Source: CAZZCN01 sp964652975
GTDB lineage: Bacteria > Bacillota > Clostridia > Saccharofermentanales > UBA5734
Direction: 5' to 3'
DNA length: 12,825 bases
NCBI GenBank assembly: GCA_964652975.1
Contig: CAZZCN010000078.1
Coordinates: forward strand, 1-12,825
The notes under the pieces are model-generated. The model was not told the origin of the DNA. It was given only the letters and a program-made list of their open reading frames with translations, and did not search any database. The first letter of the stretch is position 1; every line of letters begins with the position of its first letter. The position numbers and the translations under genes were made by a program. This document shows, piece by piece, positions 1 through 7,842 of this stretch.

Positions 1-627
1 AACGGTGCATCTCACTGGTCAATTCTTGCAAATGGCAGAGAGATTATAAGCGATAATCCTGGTTTAAATGCTGAGATTGATGCTCTTTCACAAATGGGAG
101 CAAGCCCTGTATATTCAGCCGTCTATGACGGATTGGGAACTCTTACAACTGCTACTGCCAATATGACTATTTATAGCATAAATTCTATGAATTTAAGCAG
201 ATTTGTTACTTTTGGGACTTTTAAAAAATCAGCTTACTCCATTTATAATATAGTCCCGGGAACTCTTGTCTCCGCTTTAAAAAGTCAGATAACCTCTGTA
301 AATGCGCCGGGTACATTTAAAAACGTCGATAATCAGAGTTTGACTGATACTGAAAAACTTGGAACAGGAACAACATTTAAAATTATTGAGGATGGTGCAG
401 ACGCTACCTATATCGCATTGATTTTTGGTGATGTAACAGGGGACGGTAATATTTCAGTCGATGATTTGGCACTAATTAAAACACAGTTGCTGAATATGAC
501 TAGTTTAAGTGAAAATAATAACAAGTTCTGGGCGGCTGATGTTATCAGAACCGGAACTATTACAATTTCCGATTTGCTAGCAGTAAAAAAACAAATTCTT
601 AATATTGGTACAATTATACAAGATTAG
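1..627 (+). CDS. Secreted lectin-like protein with C-terminal dockerin, 3' fragment
   Basis: The reading frame is open from the first base of the window to TAG at 625-627, giving 208 residues of a larger protein whose 5' end is missing; the internal ATG at 94 is not a true start. The first ~62 residues are the end of a beta-sandwich module containing HWSILANGRE, about 60% identical by eye to the second module of the next gene's product. Residues ~70-142 form a small Ig-like linker of the kind that often precedes dockerins in clostridial secreted proteins (YSIYNIVPGT, then LGTGTTFKI). From residue 143 there is a type I dockerin (GDVTGDGNISVDDL, then AADVIRTGTITISDLL). The protein is probably exported and docks onto a cohesin-bearing partner; no cohesin is encoded in this window. 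The substrate is unknown. Similarity to the downstream gene suggests both arose by duplication of a carbohydrate-binding module. Confidence 0.85.
   Translation, partial: NGASHWSILANGREIISDNPGLNAEIDALSQMGASPVYSAVYDGLGTLTTATANMTIYSINSMNLSRFVTFGTFKKSAYSIYNIVPGTLVSALKSQITSVNAPGTFKNVDNQSLTDTEKLGTGTTFKIIEDGADATYIALIFGDVTGDGNISVDDLALIKTQLLNMTSLSENNNKFWAADVIRTGTITISDLLAVKKQILNIGTIIQD
427..606 (+). other. Type I dockerin domain (coding region)
   Basis: Two F-hand-like repeats about 35 residues apart. The first loop, D-V-T-G-D-G-N-I-S-V-D-D, has acceptable Ca2+ ligands at loop positions 1, 3, 5, 7, 9 and 12, followed by the usual LALIK helix. The second loop, D-V-I-R-T-G-T-I-T-I-S-D, keeps the first and last Asp but has Ile and Thr at positions 3 and 5, where Asn and Asp are normal. 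It is followed by LLAVKKQILN, a typical dockerin helix. The domain call is firm; full calcium binding by the second loop is doubtful. Confidence 0.88.
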
Positions 628-655
628 TCAACATTGTTTGAACTTGGAATTTTAT

Positions 656-660
656 GGAGG
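656..660 (+). promoter_or_regulatory. Ribosome binding site fixing the start at 665
   Basis: GGAGG lies four bases before ATG 665. The frame is open upstream to an ATG at 605, but that start overlaps the previous gene and would put 20 non-signal residues before a clean signal peptide, so 665 is preferred. Confidence 0.85.
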
Positions 661-664
661 AAAT

Positions 665-3511
665 ATGAAAATTAAAGAGAAAATAGCAGTATTTGTAGTC
701 TTGGTGTTTGTTTTTTCTGCTTCTATTAATAGCTCATTTGTACTTGCAATAGAAAGTACAAAAAAGGTTGACAACCTTGGCGATTGGACACTAAATTCAG
801 GTAATCTAACTCAAGATGACAGCGGTCTTGTTTTTTCCGGGAATGGTACAGGTATGCTGCTAGAATCTTTTTATCAAGAAACATTTTCAAGTGTCAATGG
901 ATTTAGTGCAACCGTTGATCTTGATGCTATTGGTTCATTATCAAACACAAATTTTGGTTTGAGTTTAACATCAGCAGCTTCATCTGCAAGCAATGGACTC
1001 AAAATTATTATCTCACCTTATGCGGATAATCCTAATATTAGTGCGTGTCAGATACATCCATATTACAATAATGGTGATGGACCAATCTACTCAGCTGCGA
1101 CCAATAATTATCTCGAAATAAACAAGCCAAGTGGTGCATTTAATATATCTTTGAGCAGAGAAGATGGCGGAGTCTGGCATTTGTTTGCAAATGGCGTTGA
1201 CACAGGCACCGACCTCTCTGCTATAAAGACTGTTTTGGATGCAGGTAATTTATATTTTGGTATTTACGCATGGTCGCAAAATCAAAATAATTATTCAATT
1301 AAATTAAAACAGTTGTTTGGTTGTGCAAGCGCAAAAACATCTGAGTTTTCAGAAAGCAACTTAATAAAAAGCACCAAGGGTAATGTGGCGGCAAATCAGA
1401 ATGCTCAGGGAACAGAAGACGGCTTTGAACTTAATGGTTCATTGACATCTGTTGGTTGTAACTTTAAATATGGTTTTAACACAGCATTTACCGTTTTGAA
1501 CGGCTTTAACACAACCATAAATGCTACTATGGACGGTGTAAATGGTACAAATGGAGCGCCGAATTTTAATTTTGGATTGTCATCAACCGGAAGCGGAATA
1601 AATGGCGATCGCTTAGATACGTGGGACTATTATGGTTCGGCGGTAACCGGGGCGAGAGGTCTCGATATAAGATTTAAAAATTTTGGCAGCTATTTTAGCA
1701 CTAATATACTTGTTTTGGGCGCAAATGGTGAGTTGAATTATCCTGCCGATTTTTTAAACGGCGAAAATATTGCTGTTCCTGCTGATGGGAATATCAACAT
1801 TTCGTTTATTACAACAAATAATGGTGGCGCATCTCACTGGTCTATACTTGCAAATGGTAGAGTTGTGATTAGCAATAATACTGCTGTAAATGCTGAGCTT
1901 GATGCACTTTCATCAATGGGGGCATATCCAATTTATTCAGCAGGTTATGATGACATTGGTTCCCTGGGGACCGCAAAAGCGAAATTGTTTATTCAGAATA
2001 TTAACGGTAAAATGTATAATACCACCCTGGACACAGCAGACACAACGAATAAGATAACAGGAACAAGACCGGTATTAGACAGCGATTTTGTTTATTCGGG
2101 CATTAACCCCACTGCTAAATATTCAATAACGAATGATGGAATAAAAGTTTCTGCAATGAATGGACCAGGCGGATTTCAGTCTATGCTGACATATGGCACA
2201 AAATTAAACACATCAAATCTGGGGGTTACCTTGAAGCTTAACACAGTATTTGCTTCAACAAATCAAAACCCCCATCATATCGATATTTTAATAGGGAATA
2301 GAAAAGATGCTAATTTTACAGAACAAAAATGTGTCTATGTGCGACTGACTACAAAAGGAAACGCACCACAGGATGGACTTACATCTCAAGTAGTTCTAAA
2401 CACCACCGGTTTGATTGGAGGGGTTAAAGACTTAGGGACATCAATGAATATTCCTGTTTCAAGCGATGGTCTTGTAGTTTTAAAGCTTATTAAAATTAAT
2501 GGCGTTTACAGAATATACATTAATGGACTTAAGTTTTCAACAACAGCCCTTAATGCAGAAATTCTTGACCTTCTTGACACACAGCTGGGTGGAAAAGGAT
2601 ACCTTGAAGTTTTATCCGCATGGGATGGAGTGACAAATCAATCAAAACCGACGATATATACACTAAAAGCAGTTAACGGTCTTCAATTTATTGATGGGAC
2701 ACCTGTTGACACAACTGACACAAAAAATGCAATAACCGGAGAAAGGGTGGTTACAGATAGTAATTTTGTATATTCCGGGTTCAATCCAAAAGCTCAGTAT
2801 TTGATTACAAATGATGGTGTAAAAGTTACGGCAACAACAGGAACATATGGATTTTTGTCAATGCTGACTTATGGCACACAATTAGACACATCAAATTTAG
2901 GTGTCACATTAAAGCTGGAAAAAGTATTTGCTTCAACAAGCCAGAACCCTCACCAGATAGGTTTTATTTTAGGAAACAAGAAAAATGCCAACTTTATAGA
3001 ACAAAAGTGTATATACATAAGACTGACAACAAAAGGAAACACTCCAAAGGACGGGCTTACTGCACAGGTTATCATAAACACTACTGGTGTTGTTAAAGGA
3101 ATCAAAGATTTTGGTAAATCATTAGATATTCCTGTATCCAGTGATGGACTCGTAGTTTTGAAACTTATTAAAGTAGACGGGATATACAGAATTTATATTA
3201 ATGGAACCAGATTCCCAACAACTGGGTTTGATGCAGAAATTCTTGATCTTCTTGATACAAGGTTAGCAGGAAAAGGATACATTGAAATTATATCCTCCTG
3301 GGATGGTATAACAAATCAGACTACTCCTACAGTCTTTTATTTAAAAACAGTGAACGGACTAAACTTAGTAAAAACGGGCAACCCTGACACAAATGATAAT
3401 ATAGGCTTGTATTTAATGTTAATTTTACTTTCATCAGGCACTATAATCTTGCTGAAAAATATGGAGGTCTTATTAAATGGATATAAGCAGTATTATAAAT
3501 CCTTCCAATGA
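665..3511 (+). CDS. Surface protein with four lectin-like modules and sortase-type C-terminus
   Basis: 948 residues. Residues 1-28 are a signal peptide (MKIKEK, a long hydrophobic core, likely cleavage after VLA). Four beta-sandwich modules follow: ~33-218, ~228-450, 456-681 and 682-902. Each carries a W/Y-x-(3)-x-N-G type strand (WHLFANG, HWSILANG, YRIYING twice) like those in concanavalin A/laminin G-type carbohydrate-binding modules. Modules 3 and 4 are about two-thirds identical, a tandem duplication; module 2 matches the upstream dockerin protein. No catalytic module is recognised. The C-terminus has LVKTG (901-905) and NPDTN (906-910), then a hydrophobic helix (~914-932) and a Lys-containing tail, as in a sortase sorting signal. 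The last 35 bases overlap the next gene. Likely role: cell-wall-attached glycan capture; the ligand cannot be told from sequence. Which sorting motif is used, and whether the long tail is genuine, is uncertain. Confidence 0.85.
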   Translation: MKIKEKIAVFVVLVFVFSASINSSFVLAIESTKKVDNLGDWTLNSGNLTQDDSGLVFSGNGTGMLLESFYQETFSSVNGFSATVDLDAIGSLSNTNFGLSLTSAASSASNGLKIIISPYADNPNISACQIHPYYNNGDGPIYSAATNNYLEINKPSGAFNISLSREDGGVWHLFANGVDTGTDLSAIKTVLDAGNLYFGIYAWSQNQNNYSIKLKQLFGCASAKTSEFSESNLIKSTKGNVAANQNAQGTEDGFELNGSLTSVGCNFKYGFNTAFTVLNGFNTTINATMDGVNGTNGAPNFNFGLSSTGSGINGDRLDTWDYYGSAVTGARGLDIRFKNFGSYFSTNILVLGANGELNYPADFLNGENIAVPADGNINISFITTNNGGASHWSILANGRVVISNNTAVNAELDALSSMGAYPIYSAGYDDIGSLGTAKAKLFIQNINGKMYNTTLDTADTTNKITGTRPVLDSDFVYSGINPTAKYSITNDGIKVSAMNGPGGFQSMLTYGTKLNTSNLGVTLKLNTVFASTNQNPHHIDILIGNRKDANFTEQKCVYVRLTTKGNAPQDGLTSQVVLNTTGLIGGVKDLGTSMNIPVSSDGLVVLKLIKINGVYRIYINGLKFSTTALNAEILDLLDTQLGGKGYLEVLSAWDGVTNQSKPTIYTLKAVNGLQFIDGTPVDTTDTKNAITGERVVTDSNFVYSGFNPKAQYLITNDGVKVTATTGTYGFLSMLTYGTQLDTSNLGVTLKLEKVFASTSQNPHQIGFILGNKKNANFIEQKCIYIRLTTKGNTPKDGLTAQVIINTTGVVKGIKDFGKSLDIPVSSDGLVVLKLIKVDGIYRIYINGTRFPTTGFDAEILDLLDTRLAGKGYIEIISSWDGITNQTTPTVFYLKTVNGLNLVKTGNPDTNDNIGLYLMLILLSSGTIILLKNMEVLLNGYKQYYKSFQ
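2030..2707 (+). repeat. Tandem module repeat, copy 1 (226 codons)
   Basis: Encodes residues 456-681 of the surface protein, from DTADTTNKITG to the start of the second copy. Hand alignment with copy 2 is nearly gap-free with about 150 of 220 positions identical; near-invariant blocks are SMLTYGT, TSNLGVTLKL and IPVSSDGLVVLKLIK. Confidence 0.93.
2708..3369 (+). repeat. Tandem module repeat, copy 2 (about 221 codons)
   Basis: Encodes residues 682-902 of the surface protein, from DTTDTKNAITG to NGLNL. It directly abuts copy 1 and leads into the sorting signal. Many differences are conservative (I/V/L, D/N, K/R), indicating an older duplication kept under selection for the fold. Confidence 0.93.
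3365..3475 (+). other. Sortase-type cell-wall sorting signal (coding region)
   Basis: Encodes LVKTG-NPDTN-DNIG, then a ~19-residue hydrophobic stretch and a Lys. NPDTN resembles the NP-x-T-N motif of class B sortases and the NPxTG variants common in clostridial surface proteins. LVKTG resembles LPxTG with Val for Pro. The spacing from NPDTN to the hydrophobic segment fits better than that from LVKTG. No sortase gene lies in the window. Confidence 0.6.
3463..3467 (+). promoter_or_regulatory. Ribosome binding site of the GH106-like gene, inside the previous gene
   Basis: GGAGG nine bases before ATG 3477, within the coding end of the surface-protein gene. It supports initiation at 3477 and a 35-base gene overlap, suggesting translational coupling. 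Confidence 0.8.
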
Positions 3512-6488
3512 AAAAAAAGTAGCGCCATTTTGGAGTTGGAATGATAAACTGAACGAAAAAGAATTATTTAGACAGATAATCTTAATGAAAGAGCAAGGCT
3601 ATGGCGGATTTTATATGCATTCCAGAGTTGGGCTTGTTACAGGGTATCTTTCAGACAAATGGATGGAGTTAATTAAAAAATGTGCTAAAAAAGCTGACGA
3701 GCTTGGAATGAATGCATGGCTTTATGATGAGGACAAATGGCCATCCGGCTATGCAAGTGGAGCAGTCCCGATGCAAAAGGAAGAATATAGAGAAAAGGGG
3801 ATTGTTTTTATTGGCAGTGACCAACTGGAAAAAGATGATGTAATTATAAAAGAATTAGACATAAAGGATGAAAAAAAGTATATTGCACTTAGAGTTACCA
3901 AGCTTGGGAATCAATGGTTTAATAACACCACCTATATTGATACATTAAACATGAATGCTGTTAAAGCGTTTTTGGACAGCACACACGAAAAATACGCTGA
4001 AAAAATGGGTGACTGTTTTGGTAAAAGCATAAAAGGTGTTTTTACTGATGAACCTTGTACCAACATGCATTGCTTTTATACTGTTCCTTTCGTGCCTTGG
4101 AGTCAGAATTTTGAACAGTGGTTTTTTGCTAAAAAAGGATATGGAATAACAGAAAAAATAGAAGAACTGTTTCTGAATATTGACGATTATCAGAAAACAC
4201 GATATGATTTTTATGATTGTGTTTCAGAAATGTTTGTAGAAAGCTTTACAAAACAATATGCGGCTTGGTGTGAAAAACACAATTTAAAACTGACCGGTCA
4301 TTTTATGTCAGAGGAAAACTTGATTGAGCAGACCTGCTGGATGGGCGGTTTAATGCCGAATTATGAATACATGACAGTTCCCGGAATTGATAAGCTGTTT
4401 AATAATCTTGACCAAATTGTAACACTAAAACAGCTGACTTCTGTTACTGAGCAACTTGGGAAAGAGCATGCACTTAGCGAGTGCTTTGCAGGAATTGGGC
4501 ATGACAGTGGGTTTATCACAAGAAAATGGATTGCCGACTGGCAGGCAGTTAATGGCATAAATTTTGTTAATCCTCACCTCTCTGCTTACAGTATGAGAGG
4601 GGAACGCAAACGGGATTATCCACCAAATTTGTTCTACCAACAGCCTTGGTGGGAGGATGAGATCTTATTTTCGGATTATATTGCAAGATTGTGCGAACTT
4701 GTTTCCAAAGGTAAAAGAAGTGTCCGCATTCTTGTCATTCATCCATTATCCAGTGCCTGGTGTGAATTCAACCCGACAGAACGGGCTGAGGGTTACCCGA
4801 TAGTGAATCAAAAATACAACAAACCGTTTGTAGAGCTTGCTAACAAGCTTTCTGTAAACAGGATTGATTTCCATTTTGGTGACGAAATTATTATCAGTCG
4901 CCATGCCAGTTGTGAGAACGGCAGGATTAAAGTGGGCTTACATTACTATGACACTGTAATTATTCCTTCAAGCTGTAATCTTCGTCAAACTACATTTGAC
5001 AAAATTAAAGCTTTTAAAGAAAGTGGCGGAACCCTCTTTACATTAATGGATGTTCCGAATAGAATTGAAGGGGAACTGGTTGATTTTGATATTAGAGAGG
5101 ATTTTCATGCAGAGACAGTAGACGAATTAATAACAAAATTAAAGAGCACAGAATACTCAGAGGTTGAAGTTACGGATTTACATTCTGAAACTTCTTCTAC
5201 AAAGGTCATTTCCCTGATTTCGGATACTGCTGATGGCGATAGCATTATCTTGCTTGCCAATACCGATAGAAACAGAGAAATCGATGCCAGAATTTCAATA
5301 AAACGAAGTGGTATTCCTTTGCTGATATCACTTGTCGAGGGGAAAGTGTATAAAATTCCATTTGCTATTGAAGACAGCAATATAGTTATTCATTCAACAA
5401 TTAATGCAATCGGAAGCATTGCGTTAATTATATCAAAAACTATTCCCGAGGAGGCAATTGATATAAAGGAAACTATGGGGATTTTAAAAGATGGAAGCTG
5501 TTTTGACATTTGCATAAAACCAGAAATTCAAAGATTAAACCTGTCAAATGTTGAAGTAACAGACCCAAATATTTTGCCGCTTACAAGGCTTACACTTTCA
5601 GTTGATAGAAAAATCGTAGCCAATGAAGAACATATAAGCAAAATTTCTCATTTTAAGTATTATACTCTTGAAGATGGTGCAGAATTTACTGCAAGTTATC
5701 ATTTTAATGTGAAATATGTTCCAGAGGGTGAAGTGTTTGCAGCAATTGAAGCTGCTGAAAACCTGGATGAAATAACAATAAACGGTGCTGTAGTGAAGCC
5801 GGAAAGAACAAAAGGTGAAGACTGTGTTTTAAACGATAAAGCATGGCTTGATGTCAGTTTTACAAGGGTTTATTTAAATGGTTTGATAAAGACAGGTGTA
5901 AACGAGCTTATAATTAAAGGTAAAAAGCTTAATAATATCACCGGGGTTGGCTCGCATATTGGGGTTAAGGATTTTGAAGGATATACCCCCACAGAAGTAG
6001 AAACAATTTATATTGTTGGTGATTTCAAAGTTTTTGACATTGATATGGAAGAGTTTTATATTGACTTTGATGATAAAAAAATATGCAGTCAAGATATTGT
6101 TAAAACTGGGTATCCGTTTTATGTTGGGCATATATCATATAAGTATAATTGTATTTTGCCACAAAGTCAGACAATTATTCTTAAATTATCTGACTATAAA
6201 GGGGATTCTGCCCGCTGTTATGTAAATGGCAATTTAATTGGAACCACTGGTTTTTCGCCGTATATATTCAATTTGACTCAGTTTGCAGGTCAAGAGGTCG
6301 AAATTGAAATTGTAACAGCAAATGATTTGTTTAATTTGATGGGACCTGCATATTTGAGCGAACTTCGAAAAATGCCATGGGTTGATATAGGAGTATTCAA
6401 TGATGCAGCCCAGTATACAAAGAAACTAAGTCTCAATCGATACGGTTTAGGAAATGCATACTTGTTATTTTATAAGCAAAAAAATTAA
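3477..6488 (+). CDS. Cytoplasmic GH106-like glycoside hydrolase (possible alpha-L-rhamnosidase)
   Basis: 1003 residues, the usual size range for GH106-type enzymes. There is no signal peptide or membrane segment, so it acts in the cytoplasm on imported sugars. The N-terminal ~410 residues look like the catalytic TIM barrel of the GH106-related group: APFWSWNDKLNEKEL (16-30), GYGGFYMHSRVGLVTGYLS (41-59), AWLYDEDKWPSGYASG (80-95), GVFTDEP (187-193) and LSECFAG (333-339). Glu192 and Glu335 are the best candidate catalytic acids, an inference from conserved-looking context. Residues ~415-560 resemble the class I glutamine-amidotransferase-like domain found in related hydrolases (VRILVIHP, ESGGTLFTL). 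The remainder is beta-sandwich, ending in a galactose-binding-like domain (~880-960, RCYVNGNLIG). The gene overlaps the surface-protein gene and sits 12 bases before the binding-protein gene, so the imported oligosaccharide is its likely substrate. Family membership is fairly sure; activity on rhamnose is only suggested by the family. Confidence 0.75.
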   Translation: MDISSIINPSNEKKVAPFWSWNDKLNEKELFRQIILMKEQGYGGFYMHSRVGLVTGYLSDKWMELIKKCAKKADELGMNAWLYDEDKWPSGYASGAVPMQKEEYREKGIVFIGSDQLEKDDVIIKELDIKDEKKYIALRVTKLGNQWFNNTTYIDTLNMNAVKAFLDSTHEKYAEKMGDCFGKSIKGVFTDEPCTNMHCFYTVPFVPWSQNFEQWFFAKKGYGITEKIEELFLNIDDYQKTRYDFYDCVSEMFVESFTKQYAAWCEKHNLKLTGHFMSEENLIEQTCWMGGLMPNYEYMTVPGIDKLFNNLDQIVTLKQLTSVTEQLGKEHALSECFAGIGHDSGFITRKWIADWQAVNGINFVNPHLSAYSMRGERKRDYPPNLFYQQPWWEDEILFSDYIARLCELVSKGKRSVRILVIHPLSSAWCEFNPTERAEGYPIVNQKYNKPFVELANKLSVNRIDFHFGDEIIISRHASCENGRIKVGLHYYDTVIIPSSCNLRQTTFDKIKAFKESGGTLFTLMDVPNRIEGELVDFDIREDFHAETVDELITKLKSTEYSEVEVTDLHSETSSTKVISLISDTADGDSIILLANTDRNREIDARISIKRSGIPLLISLVEGKVYKIPFAIEDSNIVIHSTINAIGSIALIISKTIPEEAIDIKETMGILKDGSCFDICIKPEIQRLNLSNVEVTDPNILPLTRLTLSVDRKIVANEEHISKISHFKYYTLEDGAEFTASYHFNVKYVPEGEVFAAIEAAENLDEITINGAVVKPERTKGEDCVLNDKAWLDVSFTRVYLNGLIKTGVNELIIKGKKLNNITGVGSHIGVKDFEGYTPTEVETIYIVGDFKVFDIDMEEFYIDFDDKKICSQDIVKTGYPFYVGHISYKYNCILPQSQTIILKLSDYKGDSARCYVNGNLIGTTGFSPYIFNLTQFAGQEVEIEIVTANDLFNLMGPAYLSELRKMPWVDIGVFNDAAQYTKKLSLNRYGLGNAYLLFYKQKN

Positions 6489-6500
6489 GGAGGAAATGAA

Positions 6501-7808
6501 ATGAAAAGAATTATTGCAGCTTTTATTATGGTTAGTTTGGTGATTAGTCTGGTATCTTGTGGAGACAAGGGTGGCCCAACCTCGTCTATTACTAGTAATG
6601 TAAATGTGAATATTGATAAGAATGTATCTGCAAGCATTAGGTTTGCCATTACAGTCGACCCGTCAGAAAAGAGAACTGCACAAGCTTTTATCAATGGGTT
6701 TAATAAACTGTATCCGAATATTAAAATAAATATTGAGCCAATTGCAGGAGATTTTAGAACGCAGCTTTTATCACAGGTGGCTTCAAATACCATGCCTGAT
6801 ATTGCTTGGGTACCTGACAACTGGGTTAGTATCTTTGCGGAAAAAAATGCCTTATTAAATCTTGACCCATATATCAAGGCTTCAAATGTTGATTTAAATG
6901 ATTTTTATCCTTCAATGCTAAAAATGGGGCAAAAAAATCACAACGGGTCACAGTATATGATGCCCCGTGACTATAACCATGTTGTTGTGTATTATAATAA
7001 AGATTTGTTTGATGAATCAAATGTAGCATATCCCAAGGATGGCTGGACCTGGGACGAGTTCGTTGAAACAGCAAAGAAACTGACAAAATTGAAAGATGGA
7101 AAAATAGATCAATACGGCGTAAATGCAATGCTTTACTGGCAGCCGGTATATTTACCTATCATTGCGGGTTTCGGCGGTGAAGTACTTGATTCAAAAGGCA
7201 CACCTTTAATGAATAGTGACAAAACAAAACAAGCGATTACAGTTATGAACGATCTTGTTAAGAGTGGTTCAACATTTAATCCATTTAATCCACCTCCGGT
7301 AGATGCTTTTCTTTCTGAAAAAGCTGCAATGTTTTTTGCACCGAGACCATTTATGGGAAATGCAACTGATGCGGCTATAAATTTTGATGTTGTTACGTTT
7401 CCAAAGCTTCCAATACCTTTTACAGGAACAGGTACATCTGGCTATGGAATATACTCAAAAACGAAATATCCAAATGAAGCGTGGGCTTTTTTAAACTATA
7501 TGGTCAGCAAAGATGGACAGATAGAGTTTTCGAAGACAGGAAGCGCTGTGCCGGTTCTCAAAAGTCTTGCGAATGACACAACCTGGCAAAGTTTCCCATC
7601 AAAAAATTATAATCATCAAGCGTTTGTAAAATTTCCCGAAAACGACATGATTGTAACATACCTGGATGGTGTGGCTATTGAAGCACAGGGCGATGTGGAA
7701 GGAAGAATTTTAAATATGTTCAGTGATGTCTTTTCACAAAAGAAAACAGTCGATCAAGCGACAAGTGAGTGTGTAGCTGCTATTAATCAAGTTTATGAAA
7801 CACAATAG
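6501..7808 (+). CDS. Sugar ABC transporter substrate-binding lipoprotein (CUT1 type)
   Basis: 435 residues. It starts with a lipoprotein signal peptide (MKRIIAAFIM...) and lipobox LVSC, so Cys20 would be lipidated and the protein tethered to the outer face of the membrane. The rest is a family 1 extracellular solute-binding protein: RTAQAFINGFNKLYPNIKI and TMPDIAWVPDNWVSIFAEKN near the N-terminus, DLFDESNVAYPKDGWTWDEF in the middle, and NEAWAFLNYMVSKDGQIEFS towards the C-terminus are typical. It captures an oligosaccharide for the two permeases encoded directly downstream. AAGGAGG at 6487-6493 gives a strong ribosome binding site seven bases before ATG. The ligand cannot be read from sequence; the neighbouring GH106-like enzyme hints at a rhamnose-containing or related oligosaccharide. 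Confidence 0.93.
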   Translation: MKRIIAAFIMVSLVISLVSCGDKGGPTSSITSNVNVNIDKNVSASIRFAITVDPSEKRTAQAFINGFNKLYPNIKINIEPIAGDFRTQLLSQVASNTMPDIAWVPDNWVSIFAEKNALLNLDPYIKASNVDLNDFYPSMLKMGQKNHNGSQYMMPRDYNHVVVYYNKDLFDESNVAYPKDGWTWDEFVETAKKLTKLKDGKIDQYGVNAMLYWQPVYLPIIAGFGGEVLDSKGTPLMNSDKTKQAITVMNDLVKSGSTFNPFNPPPVDAFLSEKAAMFFAPRPFMGNATDAAINFDVVTFPKLPIPFTGTGTSGYGIYSKTKYPNEAWAFLNYMVSKDGQIEFSKTGSAVPVLKSLANDTTWQSFPSKNYNHQAFVKFPENDMIVTYLDGVAIEAQGDVEGRILNMFSDVFSQKKTVDQATSECVAAINQVYETQ

Positions 7809-7830
7809 TGCATTTGAAAATATAATTTTA

Positions 7831-7835
7831 GGAGG
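7831..7835 (+). promoter_or_regulatory. Ribosome binding site for a TTG start
   Basis: GGAGG seven bases before TTG 7843. No in-frame ATG lies nearby that would keep the N-terminal sequence expected for this permease family, so the TTG start is well supported. Confidence 0.85.
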
Positions 7836-7842
7836 TCTTTAG

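Noticed and set aside
605..664. N-terminal extension of the surface protein from ATG 605
   Set aside because: It overlaps the upstream gene, lacks a ribosome binding site and would bury the signal peptide; ATG 665 has GGAGG in front.
2030..3369. Tandem repeat considered as a mobile element or assembly duplication
   Set aside because: The copies differ at about a third of amino-acid positions and stay in frame without flanking inverted repeats, so this is an old protein-module duplication.
6485..6877. 130-codon open frame on the minus strand
   Set aside because: It is antisense to the start of the substrate-binding protein gene and has no recognisable family.
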